A DNA stretch of 64,000 bases from Azorinus chamasolen. Lineage: Eukaryota > Mollusca > Bivalvia > Cardiida > Solecurtidae. The notes below the pieces were generated by a model, which searched no databases, was not told where the DNA came from, and worked only from the letters and a program-made list of their open reading frames with translations. The translations under genes were made by a program, and so were the position numbers. Below, piece after piece: positions 38,701-53,700 of the stretch. The DNA lies in contig OY755244.1 in assembly GCA_963576725.1 (NCBI GenBank), positions 37,803,855 to 37,867,854 on the forward strand, written 5' to 3'. The stretch's first letter is position 1, and every line of letters starts with the position of its first letter.

Positions 38701-41700
38701 TCAACTTGTCAATCTGTCCATGTTTGTAAGTAAAACATCATATAACATATCCGTTGAATACCTTTTATATCATATAGCGCGTAGATGCAGTTCTGACAAG
38801 CTGACAATCGACTTGTCATGTTCGCATTACACCGTGCATTAGTATTTGTATATAAGAAATACTTGGGTCATTTCAGTATTTTATCAAGTTGTGATACGCT
38901 AACACTTGTTTGCAGAAACGTCCCCGTTAATTGTTTCTCAAGGTAAAGCTACATACGGAAGTGTGTACTCAATACATATAGTATTTGCCCTTACCTGTTG
39001 CGGTAGCAGTTGTTGGACCTAGTGTTGGTACTGTTGACGCTGTCGGCCTCGCTAAATTAATCAGAACACAGATAATAACATAAACACATGATAATCTTAC
39101 GGATAATAATTGATAAACAGAACTAATGTCATAACAAACGAGCATTGGTATGCTTATGGGAATATTGCAGGAGTTACATGGCAATTGGTAAAATTCTTAA
39201 GTGCACTAGGAACAAATTTGAATGTGAAAAGCCAACCACAGAGTAAATCACTTAGCCGTATTTGATCATAGTGTTAGCTTCTGGCAAGAACATGTGCACT
39301 AGATATATATTAAAATACGCTGAATAAATAATATTTAGGATAAATGTTAAGTGCATAAAGGTTACCTCAAACAATGTGAGGGTTTGATTGATGGAATACA
39401 TACGAACAGTGCCAGGCGTTGTAGCAATCTCTGTCGGTGTTGTGGTTGAGCCCATTTCCTCTCCCTCTTCCTCTTCTGTGGACACGACTTGAACAGATAA
39501 ACAAATGGCACTTAGAAATACTTATCGGTCAGTAATAATTCTCAAACAAAAATGTAGATAATGATGTTGTCGGAAAATGCTATGTCCGTATCCACAAATA
39601 ATTGATAGAGATACTTTTCTCCGTACCAAAGGTGAGAAAGAATAATCTACTGATCACCACTCATTTTCGAAAAGTGAACGTTATGTGGGATATTTATACC
39701 TATTGCGTACGTCTTCGACATCCGAAGGAAACAGACAAATACTCTTGCTAAAAGGTAGTAATCATTGTGCCGTGGATTCCCAGATATTAGTGCTAATTTC
39801 GTTTCGTTTTCATATAGAGAAGACCTCTTTAAAGCGCAACAATATTTTGCACAACATTCTTTCTACGTCTGTTCTGAAATTGCAAAATGGCAAACGGTTA
39901 CCAAAGAATGACTTCTGATCAAAGTAAACACTGGAGAACATGCACTCTAACACACAGATGGGCTTGTATTCCCTTTTCACAAAAATATACGAGATATATT
40001 TATCTTGTAATTTGTTACAATCGAGTTTGAACTTAAATTCACCGAACAGTGAACTTACCAACTGGTGTTGTAATTCCCAGTGATGTTCCTGTAAAACAAA
40101 AGACACAAATTTCATTATTGCAGATATAACTGTCATATCTCAATCGCGAGAGATTGGTTGGGTCAATCGATTTTAGCAACATTTTAGAACGTTGATATAT
40201 GTTTGCTGAAACGCCCCCTTAATTGTTTCGCAAGGTACAGCTATAGAAGAAAGTGTGTATTAAAATCATATTGCATAAGCCCTCACCTGTTGCGGTAGCA
40301 GTTGTTGGGCCTGTTGTTGGTTCTGGTGTCGTTGTCGGCGTCACTAAATAAATCATAACAAAGACACGATACACTTATGGGTAATGATTGAAAAACATAA
40401 CTAATGTCACAAAGCACTTGCATTGTAATGCTTTTAAAAGTATTGATCGAATTAATTACGTTGCACTTGGTCAGTCATATATACAGTAGGTGCGCATTTG
40501 AATGTAAAAATAAGCTAACCAAAGAGTTAATAACCTAACTGTATTAGAGCATAAGCTTTCGATATAGTAAAGAGTTAGCAGAATCTCTAGTTTGCACTTC
40601 GGCTAAAATCTAATATAGAAGATTCAACGTAGGTGTGGTTTTATTGAGTGACAAAGTGAGAAAACATCGTTTATATGACAACTACCCGCTTTATGAGAAT
40701 GGTTAGTTTAAACCGTATAAGAAAAACGTCATCAAATGTTACAACATGCAATGACAATAGACACATTGAATTTGAAGACACAAACCTGGATGATTACAAG
40801 CCTCTACCACCGCATTATACACATAAGTTGTTGTTTCTAAGTCATTTTCACTCGAATCATATAATTGGACAGAAACCCTGTCAGCTAGTCGGCCGTTGCC
40901 ATGAAATTGGACTGTAAATGCCTCACCGATGGCATCAGAAGTCTGAAAGATATTATGCATAAATGCAATGAAACATTTGTGTGATCCCACATTGATATTA
41001 TCTTTTTTGCTTTTCTCATTAGCTTTCACAATAGATTCGTTATTGATGACAACAGAATTCTTCAATGTATCAAACATAAATGTTAACAGGCAATAGCGTG
41101 ATATCTCACATTGCTATGTTAACGGCTGCGTTAAAATAATTTTCTTTTGGTCTAGTCGACACTGTAGACCAAGGATCGTATGTACAGTACATTATTTAAC
41201 ATGTAGCTTGAAAGTCTTTGAAGTAATTAAGCTGCTGAGTTTATGAAAATGAAAATAGGAATGAAATAGAGAAATAACACTAAGCCACACACACGCTCAC
41301 ACACATACATGCAGACTGTCTGACATACAGATATGTACACACGTGAACAGATGCATACGTACAGAACACGCAAACTGTGCCTTATTTTCGCAATGAAACT
41401 TACCGTTGTCATTTGATCAATTTCAGCTCCATTCAACCACACCGTTGCAACTACAATCATAGGTTGCCTAGGCAAAAGTGTGAAATGAATTTTGTGAAGG
41501 TACGAAGCTGAAAAGGACACAATCAGCCGTTCGCCTGACTCTAGATTACCACTAAACATCTCACTGGTCTCAGTGGTCCCGTCTGCAGTAACACTATCTG
41601 AAACTATACATAGAAATTTATGTGCCACTGATGATGCATTAAAATTGCAATCAGTTCCAATTTCTCGAATAGTCAATTTTGATACTTCATTGGACTTGTT

Positions 41701-44700
41701 AAACTACATCGGTGCTATAGACCGAAGTAAGATCCCAATTAGGTAGGGTGTAAATTGTATCCGACGATGGTTTTGTAAGCACTTTATCAAAATAAAGAAG
41801 ACACAACAATAAATAAGGGATTATTACAAATGCGGATGACCTACAGCGATTTGTTATATGTTCATAACAGAGAGGTTTAACAAAGAACAGTGTCACACCA
41901 TGCGATAAAGATATGCATACACCTATGCAAATAATGTATAGCCTCAAATTTGCCAGCACGTTTAATACGCTCAAATTGATCAGGGCAATGTGTTATGACT
42001 AGTCATACATTATCTAAATATACATTTACGTTTAAAAATGGCGTACTGTTCAGAAATTGTAACAGACAAATAACATACCAGTATCTCCGTTTTTATTCAG
42101 TGCAAAAAATGTTACTGGCTTCGTATTATCCATCTCACCACCACACAACTCTAACACTGGAACGAGATAAAGAAACACGATATCCTTCCGTGATATTATA
42201 TCATAGTGTTTCAATTTTAATACGATTTCGTTATGACTGAAATTGGAAAATAACATCACTCTGAATTGTCACATAAAAACACCATGTTGTAGCAAACATA
42301 AAAGATATTTAAATCGTCCATTAAGTCATCGTAATACCGCAGCAAACATCAGGCAAAACACAGAAGTTATAAACGTTCATATGTGATTTCCATATATTGG
42401 AAACTGTTAGAAGTTTGTGAAATATTGACATGTATATAGCAGAAACGTCTCCTATCATTAATAGCCATTTCCATCTGACAAAGTTTTTACTCATAACACA
42501 TTACTTTTACCCTAACCTGGTGGTGTTGTTCGGCATAGGGTTGGTATCGACTTCAGTGTCGGTGTCGCTTAATTGATAATAACACAAGCATGACAACCGT
42601 ACGTGTGGTGGGATATTTATACATATTGCATGCGACTTTGTCACTTCCACAATAAATACGCTTGCTAAGAAGGACAATTCAGCGATTAGTTCATTTCCCG
42701 ATGTTGGTTTGAACTTCGTTCCGTTTTTATATAGGGAATGCATATTGAACAAGCAAGGAAAGTTTGCAACGAGATACACTTGTCTTGGAAATTGTTTTTA
42801 GTTTGAACATGAATTCATAAAACGGTGAACTTACCAACTGGTGTTGTAATTCCTAGTGATGTGCCTGTAAAACAATGGACAACCATTTATCATTGCAGAA
42901 TTTACTGTCGTAAACGTGCTGTTTATTCAACTTGTCAATCTGTCCATGTTTGTAAGTAAAACATCATATAACATATCCGTTGAATACCTTTTATATCATA
43001 TAGCGCGTAGATGCAGTTCTGACAAGCTGACAATCGACTTGTCATGTTCGCATTACACCGTGCATTAGTATTTGTATATAAGAAATACTTGGGTCATTTC
43101 AGTATTTTATCAAGTTGTGATACGCTAACACTTGTTTGCAGAAACGTCCCCGTTAATTGTTTCTCAAGGTAAAGCTACATACGGAAGTGTGTACTCAATA
43201 CATATAGTATTTGCCCTTACCTGTTGCGGTAGCAGTTGTTGGACCTAGTGTTGGTACTGTTGACGCTGTCGGCCTCGCTAAATTAATCAGAACACAGATA
43301 ATAACATAAACACATGATAATCTTACGGATAATAATTGATAAACAGAACTAATGTCATAACAAACGAGCATTGGTATGCTTATGGGAATATTGCAGGAGT
43401 TACATGGCAATTGGTAAAATTCTTAAGTGCACTAGGAACAAATTTGAATGTGAAAAGCCAACCACAGAGTAAATCACTTAGCCGTATTTGATCATAGTGT
43501 TAGCTTCTGGCAAGAACATGTGCACTAGATATATATTAAAATACGCTGAATAAATAATATTTAGGATAAATGTTAAGTGCATAAAGGTTACCTCAAACAA
43601 TGTGAGGGTTTGATTGATGGAATACATACGAACAGTGCCAGGCGTTGTAGCAATCTCTGTCGGTGTTGTGGTTGAGCCCATTTCCTCTCCCTCTTCCTCT
43701 TCTGTGGACACAACTTGAACAGATAAACAAATGGCACTTAGAAATACTTATCGGTCAGTAATAATTCTCAAACAAAAATGTAGATAATGATGTTGTCGGA
43801 AAATGCTATGTCCGTATCCACAAATAATTGATAGAGATACTTTTCTCCGTACCAAAGGTGAGAAAGAATAATCTACTGATCACCACTCATTTTCGAAAAG
43901 TGAACGTTATGTGGGATATTTATACCTATTGCGTACGTCTTCGACATCCGAAGGAAACAGACAAATACTCTTGCTAAAAGGTAGTAATCATTGTGCCGTG
44001 GATTCCCAGATATTAGTGCTAATTTCGTTTCGTTTTCATATAGAGAAGACCTCTTTAAAGCGCAACAATATTTTGCACAACATTCTTTCTACGTCTGTTC
44101 TGAAATTGCAAAATGGCAAACGGTTACCAAAGAATGACTTCTGATCAAAGTAAACACTGGAGAACATGCACTCTAACACACAGATGGGCTTGTATTCCCT
44201 TTTCACAAAAATATACGAGATATATTTATCTTGTAATTTGTTACAATCGAGTTTGAACTTAAATTCACCGAACAGTGAACTTACCAACTGGAGTTGTAAT
44301 TCCCAGTGATGTTCCTGTAAAACAAAAGACACAAATTTCATTATTGCAGATATAACTGTCATATCTCAATCGCGAGAGATTGGTTGGGTCAATCGATTTT
44401 AGCAACATTTTAGAACGTTGATATATGTTTGCTGAAACGCCCCCTTAATTGTTTCGCAAGGTACAGCTATAGAAGAAAGTGTGTATTAAAATCATATTGC
44501 ATAAGCCCTCACCTGTTGCGGTAGCAGTTGTTGGGCCTGTTGTTGGTTCTGGTGTCGTTGTCGGCGTCACTAAATAAATCATAACAAAGACACGATACAC
44601 TTATGGGTAATGATTGAAAAACATAACTAATGTCACAAAGCACTTGCATTGTAATGCTTTTAAAAGTATTGATCGAATTAATTACGTTGCACTTGGTCAG

Positions 44701-47700
44701 TCATATATACAGTAGGTGCGCATTTGAATGTAAAAATAAGCTAACCAAAGAGTTAATAACCTAACTGTATTAGAGCATAAGCTTTCGATATAGTAAAGAG
44801 TTAGCAGAATCTCTAGTTTGCACTTCGGCTAAAATCTAATATAGAAGATTCAACGTAGGTGTGGTTTTATTGAGTGACAAAGTGAGAAAACATCGTTTAT
44901 ATGACAACTACCCGCTTTATGAGAATGGTTAGTTTAAACCGTATAAGAAAAACGTCATCAAATGTTACAACATGCAATGACAATAGACACATTGAATTTG
45001 AAGACACAAACCTGGATGATTACAAGCCTCTACCACCGCATTATACACATAAGTTGTTGTTTCTAAGTCATTTTCACTCGAATCATATAATTGGACAGAA
45101 ACCCTGTCAGCTAGTCGGCCGTTGCCATGAAATTGGACTGTAAATGCCTCACCGATGGCATCAGAAGTCTGAAAGATATTATGCATAAATGCAATGAAAC
45201 ATTTGTGTGATCCCACATTGATATTATCTTTTTTGCTTTTCTCATTAGCTTTCACAATAGATTCGTTATTGATGACAACAGAATTCTTCAATGTATCAAA
45301 CATAAATGTTAACAGGCAATAGCGTGATATCTCACATTGCTATGTTAACGGCTGCGTTAAAATAATTTTCTTTTGGTCTAGTCGACACTGTAGACCAAGG
45401 ATCGTATGTACAGTACATTATTTAACATGTAGCTTGAAAATCTTTGAAGTAATTAAGCTGCTGAGTTTATGAAAATGAAAATAGGAATGAAATAGAGAAA
45501 TAACACTAAGCCACACACACGCTCACACACATACATGCAGACTGTCTGACATACAGATATGTACACACGTGAACAGATGCATACGTACAGAACACGCAAA
45601 CTGTGCCTTATTTTCGCAATGAAACTTACCGTTGTCATTTGATCAATTTCAGCTCCATTCAACCACACCGTTGCAACTACAATCATAGGTTGCCTAGGCA
45701 AAAGTGTGAAATGAATTTTGTGAAGGTACGAAGCTGAAAAGGACACAATCAGCCGTTCGCCTGACTCTAGATTACCACTAAACATCTCACTGGTCTCAGT
45801 GGTCCCGTCTGCAGTAACACTATCTGAAACTATACATAGAAATTTATGTGCCACTGATGATGCATTAAAATTGCAATCAGTTCCAATTTCTCGAATAGTC
45901 AATTTTGATACTTCATTGGACTTGTTAAACTACATCGGTGCTATAGACCGAAGTAAGATCCCAATTAGGTAGGGTGTAAATTGTATCCGACGATGGTTTT
46001 GTAAGCACTTTATCAAAATAAAGAAGACACAACAATAAATAAGGGATTATTACAAATGCGGATGACCTACAGCGATTTGTTATATGTTCATAACAGAGAG
46101 GTTTAACAAAGAACAGTGTCACACCATGCGATAAAGATATGCATACACCTATGCAAATAATGTATAGCCTCAAATTTGCCAGCACGTTTAATACGCTCAA
46201 ATTGATCAGGGCAATGTGTTATGACTAGTCATACATTATCTAAATATACATTTACGTTTAAAAATGGCGTACTGTTCAGAAATTGTAACAGACAAATAAC
46301 ATACCAGTATCTCCGTTTTTATTCAGTGCAAAAAATGTTACTGGCTTCGTATTATCCATCTCACCACCACACAACTCTAACACTGGAACGAGATAAAGAA
46401 ACACGATATCCTTCCGTGATATTATATCATAGTGTTTCAATTTTAATACGATTTCGTTATGACTGAAATTGGAAAATAACATCACTCTGAATTGTCACAT
46501 AAAAACACCATGTTGTAGCAAACATAAAAGATATTTAAATCGTCCATTAAGTCATCGTAATACCGCAGCAAACATCAGGCAAAACACAGAAGTTATAAAC
46601 GTTCATATGTGATTTCCATATATTGGAAACTGTTAGAAGTTTGTGAAATATTGACATGTATATAGCAGAAACGTCTCCTATCATTAATAGCCATTTCCAT
46701 CTGACAAAGTTTTTACTCATAACACATTACTTTTACCCTAACCTGGTGGTGTTGTTCGGCATAGGGTTGGTATCGACTTCAGTGTCGGTGTCGCTTAATT
46801 GATAATAACACAAGCATGACAACCGTACGTGTGGTGGGATATTTATACATATTGCATGCGACTTTGTCACTTCCACAATAAATACGCTTGCTAAGAAGGA
46901 CAATTCAGCGATTAGTTCATTTCCCGATGTTGGTTTGAACTTCGTTCCGTTTTTATATAGGGAATGCATATTGAACAAGCAAGGAAAGTTTGCAACGAGA
47001 TACACTTGTCTTGGAAATTGTTTTTAGTTTGAACATGAATTCATAAAACGGTGAACTTACCAACTGGTGTTGTAATTCCTAGTGATGTGCCTGTAAAACA
47101 ATGGACAACCATTTATCATTGCAGAATTTACTGTCGTAAACGTGCTGTTTATTCAACTTGTCAATCTGTCCATGTTTGTAAGTAAAACATCATATAACAT
47201 ATCCGTTGAATACCTTTTATATCATATAGCGCGTAGATGCAGTTCTGACAAGCTGACAATCGACTTGTCATGTTCGCATTACACCGTGCATTAGTATTTG
47301 TATATAAGAAATACTTGGGTCATTTCAGTATTTTATCAAGTTGTGATACGCTAACACTTGTTTGCAGAAACGTCCCCGTTAATTATTTCTCAAGGTAAAG
47401 CTACATACGGAAGTGTGTACTCAATACATATAGTATTTGCCCTTACCTGTTGCGGTAGCAGTTGTTGGACCTAGTGTTGGTACTGTTGACGCTGTCGGCC
47501 TCGCTAAATTAATCAGAACACAGATAATAACATAAACACATGATAATCTTACGGATAATAATTGATAAACAGAACTAATGTCATAACAAACGAGCATTGG
47601 TATGCTTATGGGAATATTGCAGGAGTTACATGGCAATTGGTAAAATTCTTAAGTGCACTAGGAACAAATTTGAATGTGAAAAGCCAACCACAGAGTAAAT

Positions 47701-50700
47701 CACTTAGCCGTATTTGATCATAGTGTTAGCTTCTGGCAAGAACATGTGCACTAGATATATATTAAAATACGCTGAATAAATAATATTTAGGATAAATGTT
47801 AAGTGCATAAAGGTTACCTCAAACAATGTGAGGGTTTGATTGATGGAATACATACGAACAGTGCCAGGCGTTGTAGCAATCTCTGTCGGTGTTGTGGTTG
47901 AGCCCATTTCCTCTCCCTCTTCCTCTTCTGTGGACACGACTTGAACAGATAAACAAATGGCACTTAGAAATACTTATCGGTCAGTAATAATTCTCAAACA
48001 AAAATGTAGATAATGATGTTGTCGGAAAATGCTATGTCCGTATCCACAAATAATTGATAGAGATACTTTTCTCCGTACCAAAGGTGAGAAAGAATAATCT
48101 ACTGATCACCACTCATTTTCGAAAAGTGAACGTTATGTGGGATATTTATACCTATTGCGTACGTCTTCGACATCCGAAGGAAACAGACAAATACTCTTGC
48201 TAAAAGGTAGTAATCATTGTGCCGTGGATTCCCAGATATTAGTGCTAATTTCGTTTCGTTTTCATATAGAGAAGACCTCTTTAAAGCGCAACAATATTTT
48301 GCACAACATTCTTTCTACGTCTGTTCTGAAATTGCAAAATGGCAAACGGTTACCAAAGAATGACTTCTGATCAAAGTAAACACTGGAGAACATGCACTCT
48401 AACACACAGATGGGCTTGTATTCCCTTTTCACAAAAATATACGAGATATATTTATCTTGTAATTTGTTACAATCGAGTTTGAACTTAAATTCACCGAACA
48501 GTGAACTTACCAACTGGTGTTGTAATTCCCAGTGATGTTCCTGTAAAACAAAAGACACAAATTTCATTATTGCAGATATAACTGTCATATCTCAATCGCG
48601 AGAGATTGGTTGGGTCAATCGATTTTAGCAACATTTTAGAACGTTGATATATGTTTGCTGAAACGCCCCCTTAATTGTTTCGCAAGGTACAGCTATAGAA
48701 GAAAGTGTGTATTAAAATCATATTGCATAAGCCCTCACCTGTTGCGGTAGCAGTTGTTGGGCCTGTTGTTGGTTCTGGTGTCGTTGTCGGCGTCACTAAA
48801 TAAATCATAACAAAGACACGATACACTTATGGGTAATGATTGAAAAACATAACTAATGTCACAAAGCACTTGCATTGTAATGCTTTTAAAAGTATTGATC
48901 GAATTAATTACGTTGCACTTGGTCAGTCATATATACAGTAGGTGTGCATTTGAATGTAAAAATAAGCTAACCAAAGAGTTAATAACCTAACTGTATTAGA
49001 GCATAAGCTTTCGATATAGTAAAGAGTTAGCAGAATCTCTAGTTTGCACTTCGGCTAAAATCTAATATAGAAGATTCAACGTAGGTGTGGTTTTATTGAG
49101 TGACAAAGTGAGAAAACATCGTTTATATGACAACTACCCGCTTTATGAGAATGGTTAGTTTAAACCGTATAAGAAAAACGTCATCAAATGTTACAACATG
49201 CAATGACAATAGACACATTGAATTTGAAGACACAAACCTGGATGATTACAAGCCTCTACCACCGCATTATACACATAAGTTGTTGTTTCTAAGTCATTTT
49301 CACTCGAATCATATAATTGGACAGAAACCCTGTCAGCTAGTCGGCCGTTGCCATGAAATTGGACTGTAAATGCCTCACCGATGGCATCAGAAGTCTGAAA
49401 GATATTATGCATAAATGCAATGAAACATTTGTGTGATCCCACATTGATATTATCTTTTTTGCTTTTCTCATTAGCTTTCACAATAGATTCGTTATTGATG
49501 ACAACAGAATTCTTCAATGTATCAAACATAAATGTTAACAGGCAATAGCGTGATATCTCACATTGCTATGTTAACGGCTGCGTTAAAATAATTTTCTTTT
49601 GGTCTAGTCGACACTGTAGACCAAGGATCGTATGTACAGTACATTATTTAACATGTAGCTTGAAAGTCTTTGAAGTAATTAAGCTGCTGAGTTTATGAAA
49701 ATGAAAAAAGGAATGAAATAGAGAAATAACACTAAGCCACACACACGCTCACACACATACATGCAGACTGTCTGACATACAGATATGTACACACGTGAAC
49801 AGATGCATACGTACAGAACACGCAAACTGTGCCTTATTTTCGCAATGAAACTTACCGTTGTCATTTGATCAATTTCAGCTCCATTCAACCACACCGTTGC
49901 AACTACAATCATAGGTTGCCTAGGCAAAAGTGTGAAATGAATTTTGTGAAGGTACGAAGCTGAAAAGGACACAATCAGCCGTTCGCCTGACTCTAGATTA
50001 CCACTAAACATCTCACTGGTCTCAGTGGTCCCGTCTGCAGTAACACTATCTGAAACTATACATAGAAATTTATGTGCCACTGATGATGCATTAAAATTGC
50101 AATCAGTTCCAATTTCTCGAATAGTCAATTTTGATACTTCATTGGACTTGTTAAACTACATCGGTGCTATAGACCGAAGTAAGATCCCAATTAGGTAGGG
50201 TGTAAATTGTATCCGACGATGGTTTTGTAAGCACTTTATCAAAATAAAGAAGACACAACAATAAATAAGGGATTATTACAAATGCGGATGACCTACATCG
50301 ATTTGTTATATGTTCATAACAGAGAGGTTTAACAAAGAACAGTGTCACACCATGCGATAAAGATATGCATACACCTATGCAAATAATGTATAGCCTCAAA
50401 TTTGCCAGCACGTTTAATACGCTCAAATTGATCAGGGCAATGTGTTATGACTAGTCATACATTATCTAAATATACATTTACGTTTAAAAATGGCGTACTG
50501 TTCAGAAATTGTAACAGACAAATAACATACCAGTATCTCCGTTTTTATTCAGTGCAAAAAATGTTACTGGCTTCGTATTATCCATCTCACCACCACACAA
50601 CTCTAACACTGGAACGAGATAAAGAAACACGATATCCTTCCGTGATATTATATCATAGTGTTTCAATTTTAATACGATTTCGTTATGACTGAAATTGGAA

Positions 50701-53700
50701 AATAACATCACTCTGAATTGTCACATAAAAACACCATGTTGTAGCAAACATAAAAGATATTTAAATCGTCCATTAAGTCATCGTAATACCGCAGCAAACA
50801 TCAGGCAAAACACAGAAGTTATAAACGTTCATATGTGATTTCCATATATTGGAAACTGTTAGAAGTTTGTGAAATATTGACATGTATATAGCAGAAACGT
50901 CTCCTATCATTAATAGCCATTTCCATCTGACAAAGTTTTTACTCATAACACATTACTTTTACCCTAACCTGGTGGTGTTGTTCGGCATAGGGTTGGTATC
51001 GACTTCAGTGTCGGTGTCGCTTAATTGATAATAACACAAGCATGACAACCGTACGTGTGGTGGGATATTTATACATATTGCATGCGACTTTGTCACTTCC
51101 ACAATAAATACGCTTGCTAAGAAGGACAATTCAGCGATTAGTTCATTTCCCGATGTTGGTTTGAACTTCGTTCCGTTTTTATATAGGGAATGCATATTGA
51201 ACAAGCAAGGAAAGTTTGCAACGAGATACACTTGTCTTGGAAATTGTTTTTAGTTTGAACATGAATTCATAAAACGGTGAACTTACCAACTGGTGTTGTA
51301 ATTCCTAGTGATGTGCCTGTAAAACAATGGACAACCATTTATCATTGCAGAATTTACTGTCGTAAACGTGCTGTTTATTCAACTTGTCAATCTGTCCATG
51401 TTTGTAAGTAAAACATCATATAACATATCCGTTGAATACCTTTTATATCATATAGCGCGTAGATGCAGTTCTGACAAGCTGACAATCGACTTGTCATGTT
51501 CGCATTACACCGTGCATTAGTATTTGTATATAAGAAATACTTGGGTCATTTCAGTATTTTATCAAGTTGTGATACGCTAACACTTGTTTGCAGAAACGTC
51601 CCCGTTAATTGTTTCTCAAGGTAAAGCTACATACGGAAGTGTGTACTCAATACATATAGTATTTGCCCTTACCTGTTGCGGTAGCAGTTGTTGGACCTAG
51701 TGTTGGTACTGTTGACGCTGTCGGCCTCGCTAAATTAATCAGAACACAGATAATAACATAAACACATGATAATCTTACGGATAATAATTGATAAACAGAA
51801 CTAATGTCATAACAAACGAGCATTGGTATGCTTATGGGAATATTGCAGGAGTTACATGGCAATTGGTAAAATTCTTAAGTGCACTAGGAACAAATTTGAA
51901 TGTGAAAAGCCAACCACAGAGTAAATCACTTAGCCGTATTTGATCATAGTGTTAGCTTCTGGCAAGAACATGTGCACTAGATATATATTAAAATACGCTG
52001 AATAAATAATATTTAGGATAAATGTTAAGTGCATAAAGGTTACCTCAAACAATGTGAGGGTTTGATTGATGGAATACATACGAACAGTGCCAGGCGTTGT
52101 AGCAATCTCTGTCGGTGTTGTGGTTGAGCCCATTTCCTCTCCCTCTTCCTCTTCTGTGGACACGACTTGAACAGATAAACAAATGGCACTTAGAAATACT
52201 TATCGGTCAGTAATAATTCTCAAACAAAAATGTAGATAATGATGTTGTCGGAAAATGCTATGTCCGTATCCACAAATAATTGATAGAGATACTTTTCTCC
52301 GTACCAAAGGTGAGAAAGAATAATCTACTGATCACCACTCATTTTCGAAAAGTGAACGTTATGTGGGATATTTATACCTATTGCGTACGTCTTCGACATC
52401 CGAAGGAAACAGACAAATACTCTTGCTAAAAGGTAGTAATCATTGTGCCGTGGATTCCCAGATATTAGTGCTAATTTCGTTTCGTTTTCATATAGAGAAG
52501 ACCTCTTTAAAGCGCAACAATATTTTGCACAACATTCTTTCTACGTCTGTTCTGAAATTGCAAAATGGCAAAAGGTTACCAAAGAATGACTTCTGATCAA
52601 AGTAAACACTGGAGAACATGCACTCTAACACACAGATGGGCTTGTATTCCCTTTTCACAAAAATATACGAGATATATTTATCTTGTAATTTGTTACAATC
52701 GAGGTTGAACTTAAATTCACCGAACAGTGAACTTACCAACTGGTGTTGTAATTCCCAGTGATGTTCCTGTAAAACAAAAGACACAAATTTCATTATTGCA
52801 GATATAACTGTCATATCTCAATCGCGAGAGATTGGTTGGGTCAATCGATTTTAGCAACATTTTAGAACGTTGATATATGTTTGCTGAAACGCCCCCTTAA
52901 TTGTTTCGCAAGGTACAGCTATAGAAGAAAGTGTGTATTAAAATCATATTGCATAAGCCCTCACCTGTTGCGGTAGCAGTTGTTGGGCCTGTTGTTGGTT
53001 CTGGTGTCGTTGTCGGCGTCACTAAATAAATCATAACAAAGACACGATACACTTATGGGTAATGATTGAAAAACATAACTAATGTCACAAAGCACTTGCA
53101 TTGTAATGCTTTTAAAAGTATTGATCGAATTAATTACGTTGCACTTGGTCAGTCATATATACAGTAGGTGCGCATTTGAATGTAAAAATAAGCTAACCAA
53201 AGAGTTAATAACCTAACTGTATTAGAGCATAAGCTTTCGATATAGTAAAGAGTTAGCAGAATCTCTAGTTTGCACTTCGGCTAAAATCTAATATAGAAGA
53301 TTCAACGTAGGTGTGGTTTTATTGAGTGACAAAGTGAGAAAACATCGTTTATATGACAACTACCCGCTTTATGAGAATGGTTAGTTTAAACCGTATAAGA
53401 AAAACGTCATCAAATGTTACAACATGCAATGACAATAGACACATTGAATTTGAAGACACAAACCTGGATGATTACAAGCCTCTACCACCGCATTATACAC
53501 ATAAGTTGTTGTTTCTAAGTCATTTTCACTCGAATCATATAATTGGACAGAAACCCTGTCAGCTAGTCGGCCGTTGCCATGAAATTGGACTGTAAATGCC
53601 TCACCGATGGCATCAGAAGTCTGAAAGATATTATGCATAAATGCAATGAAACATTTGTGTGATCCCACATTGATATTATCTTTTTTGCTTTTCTCATTAG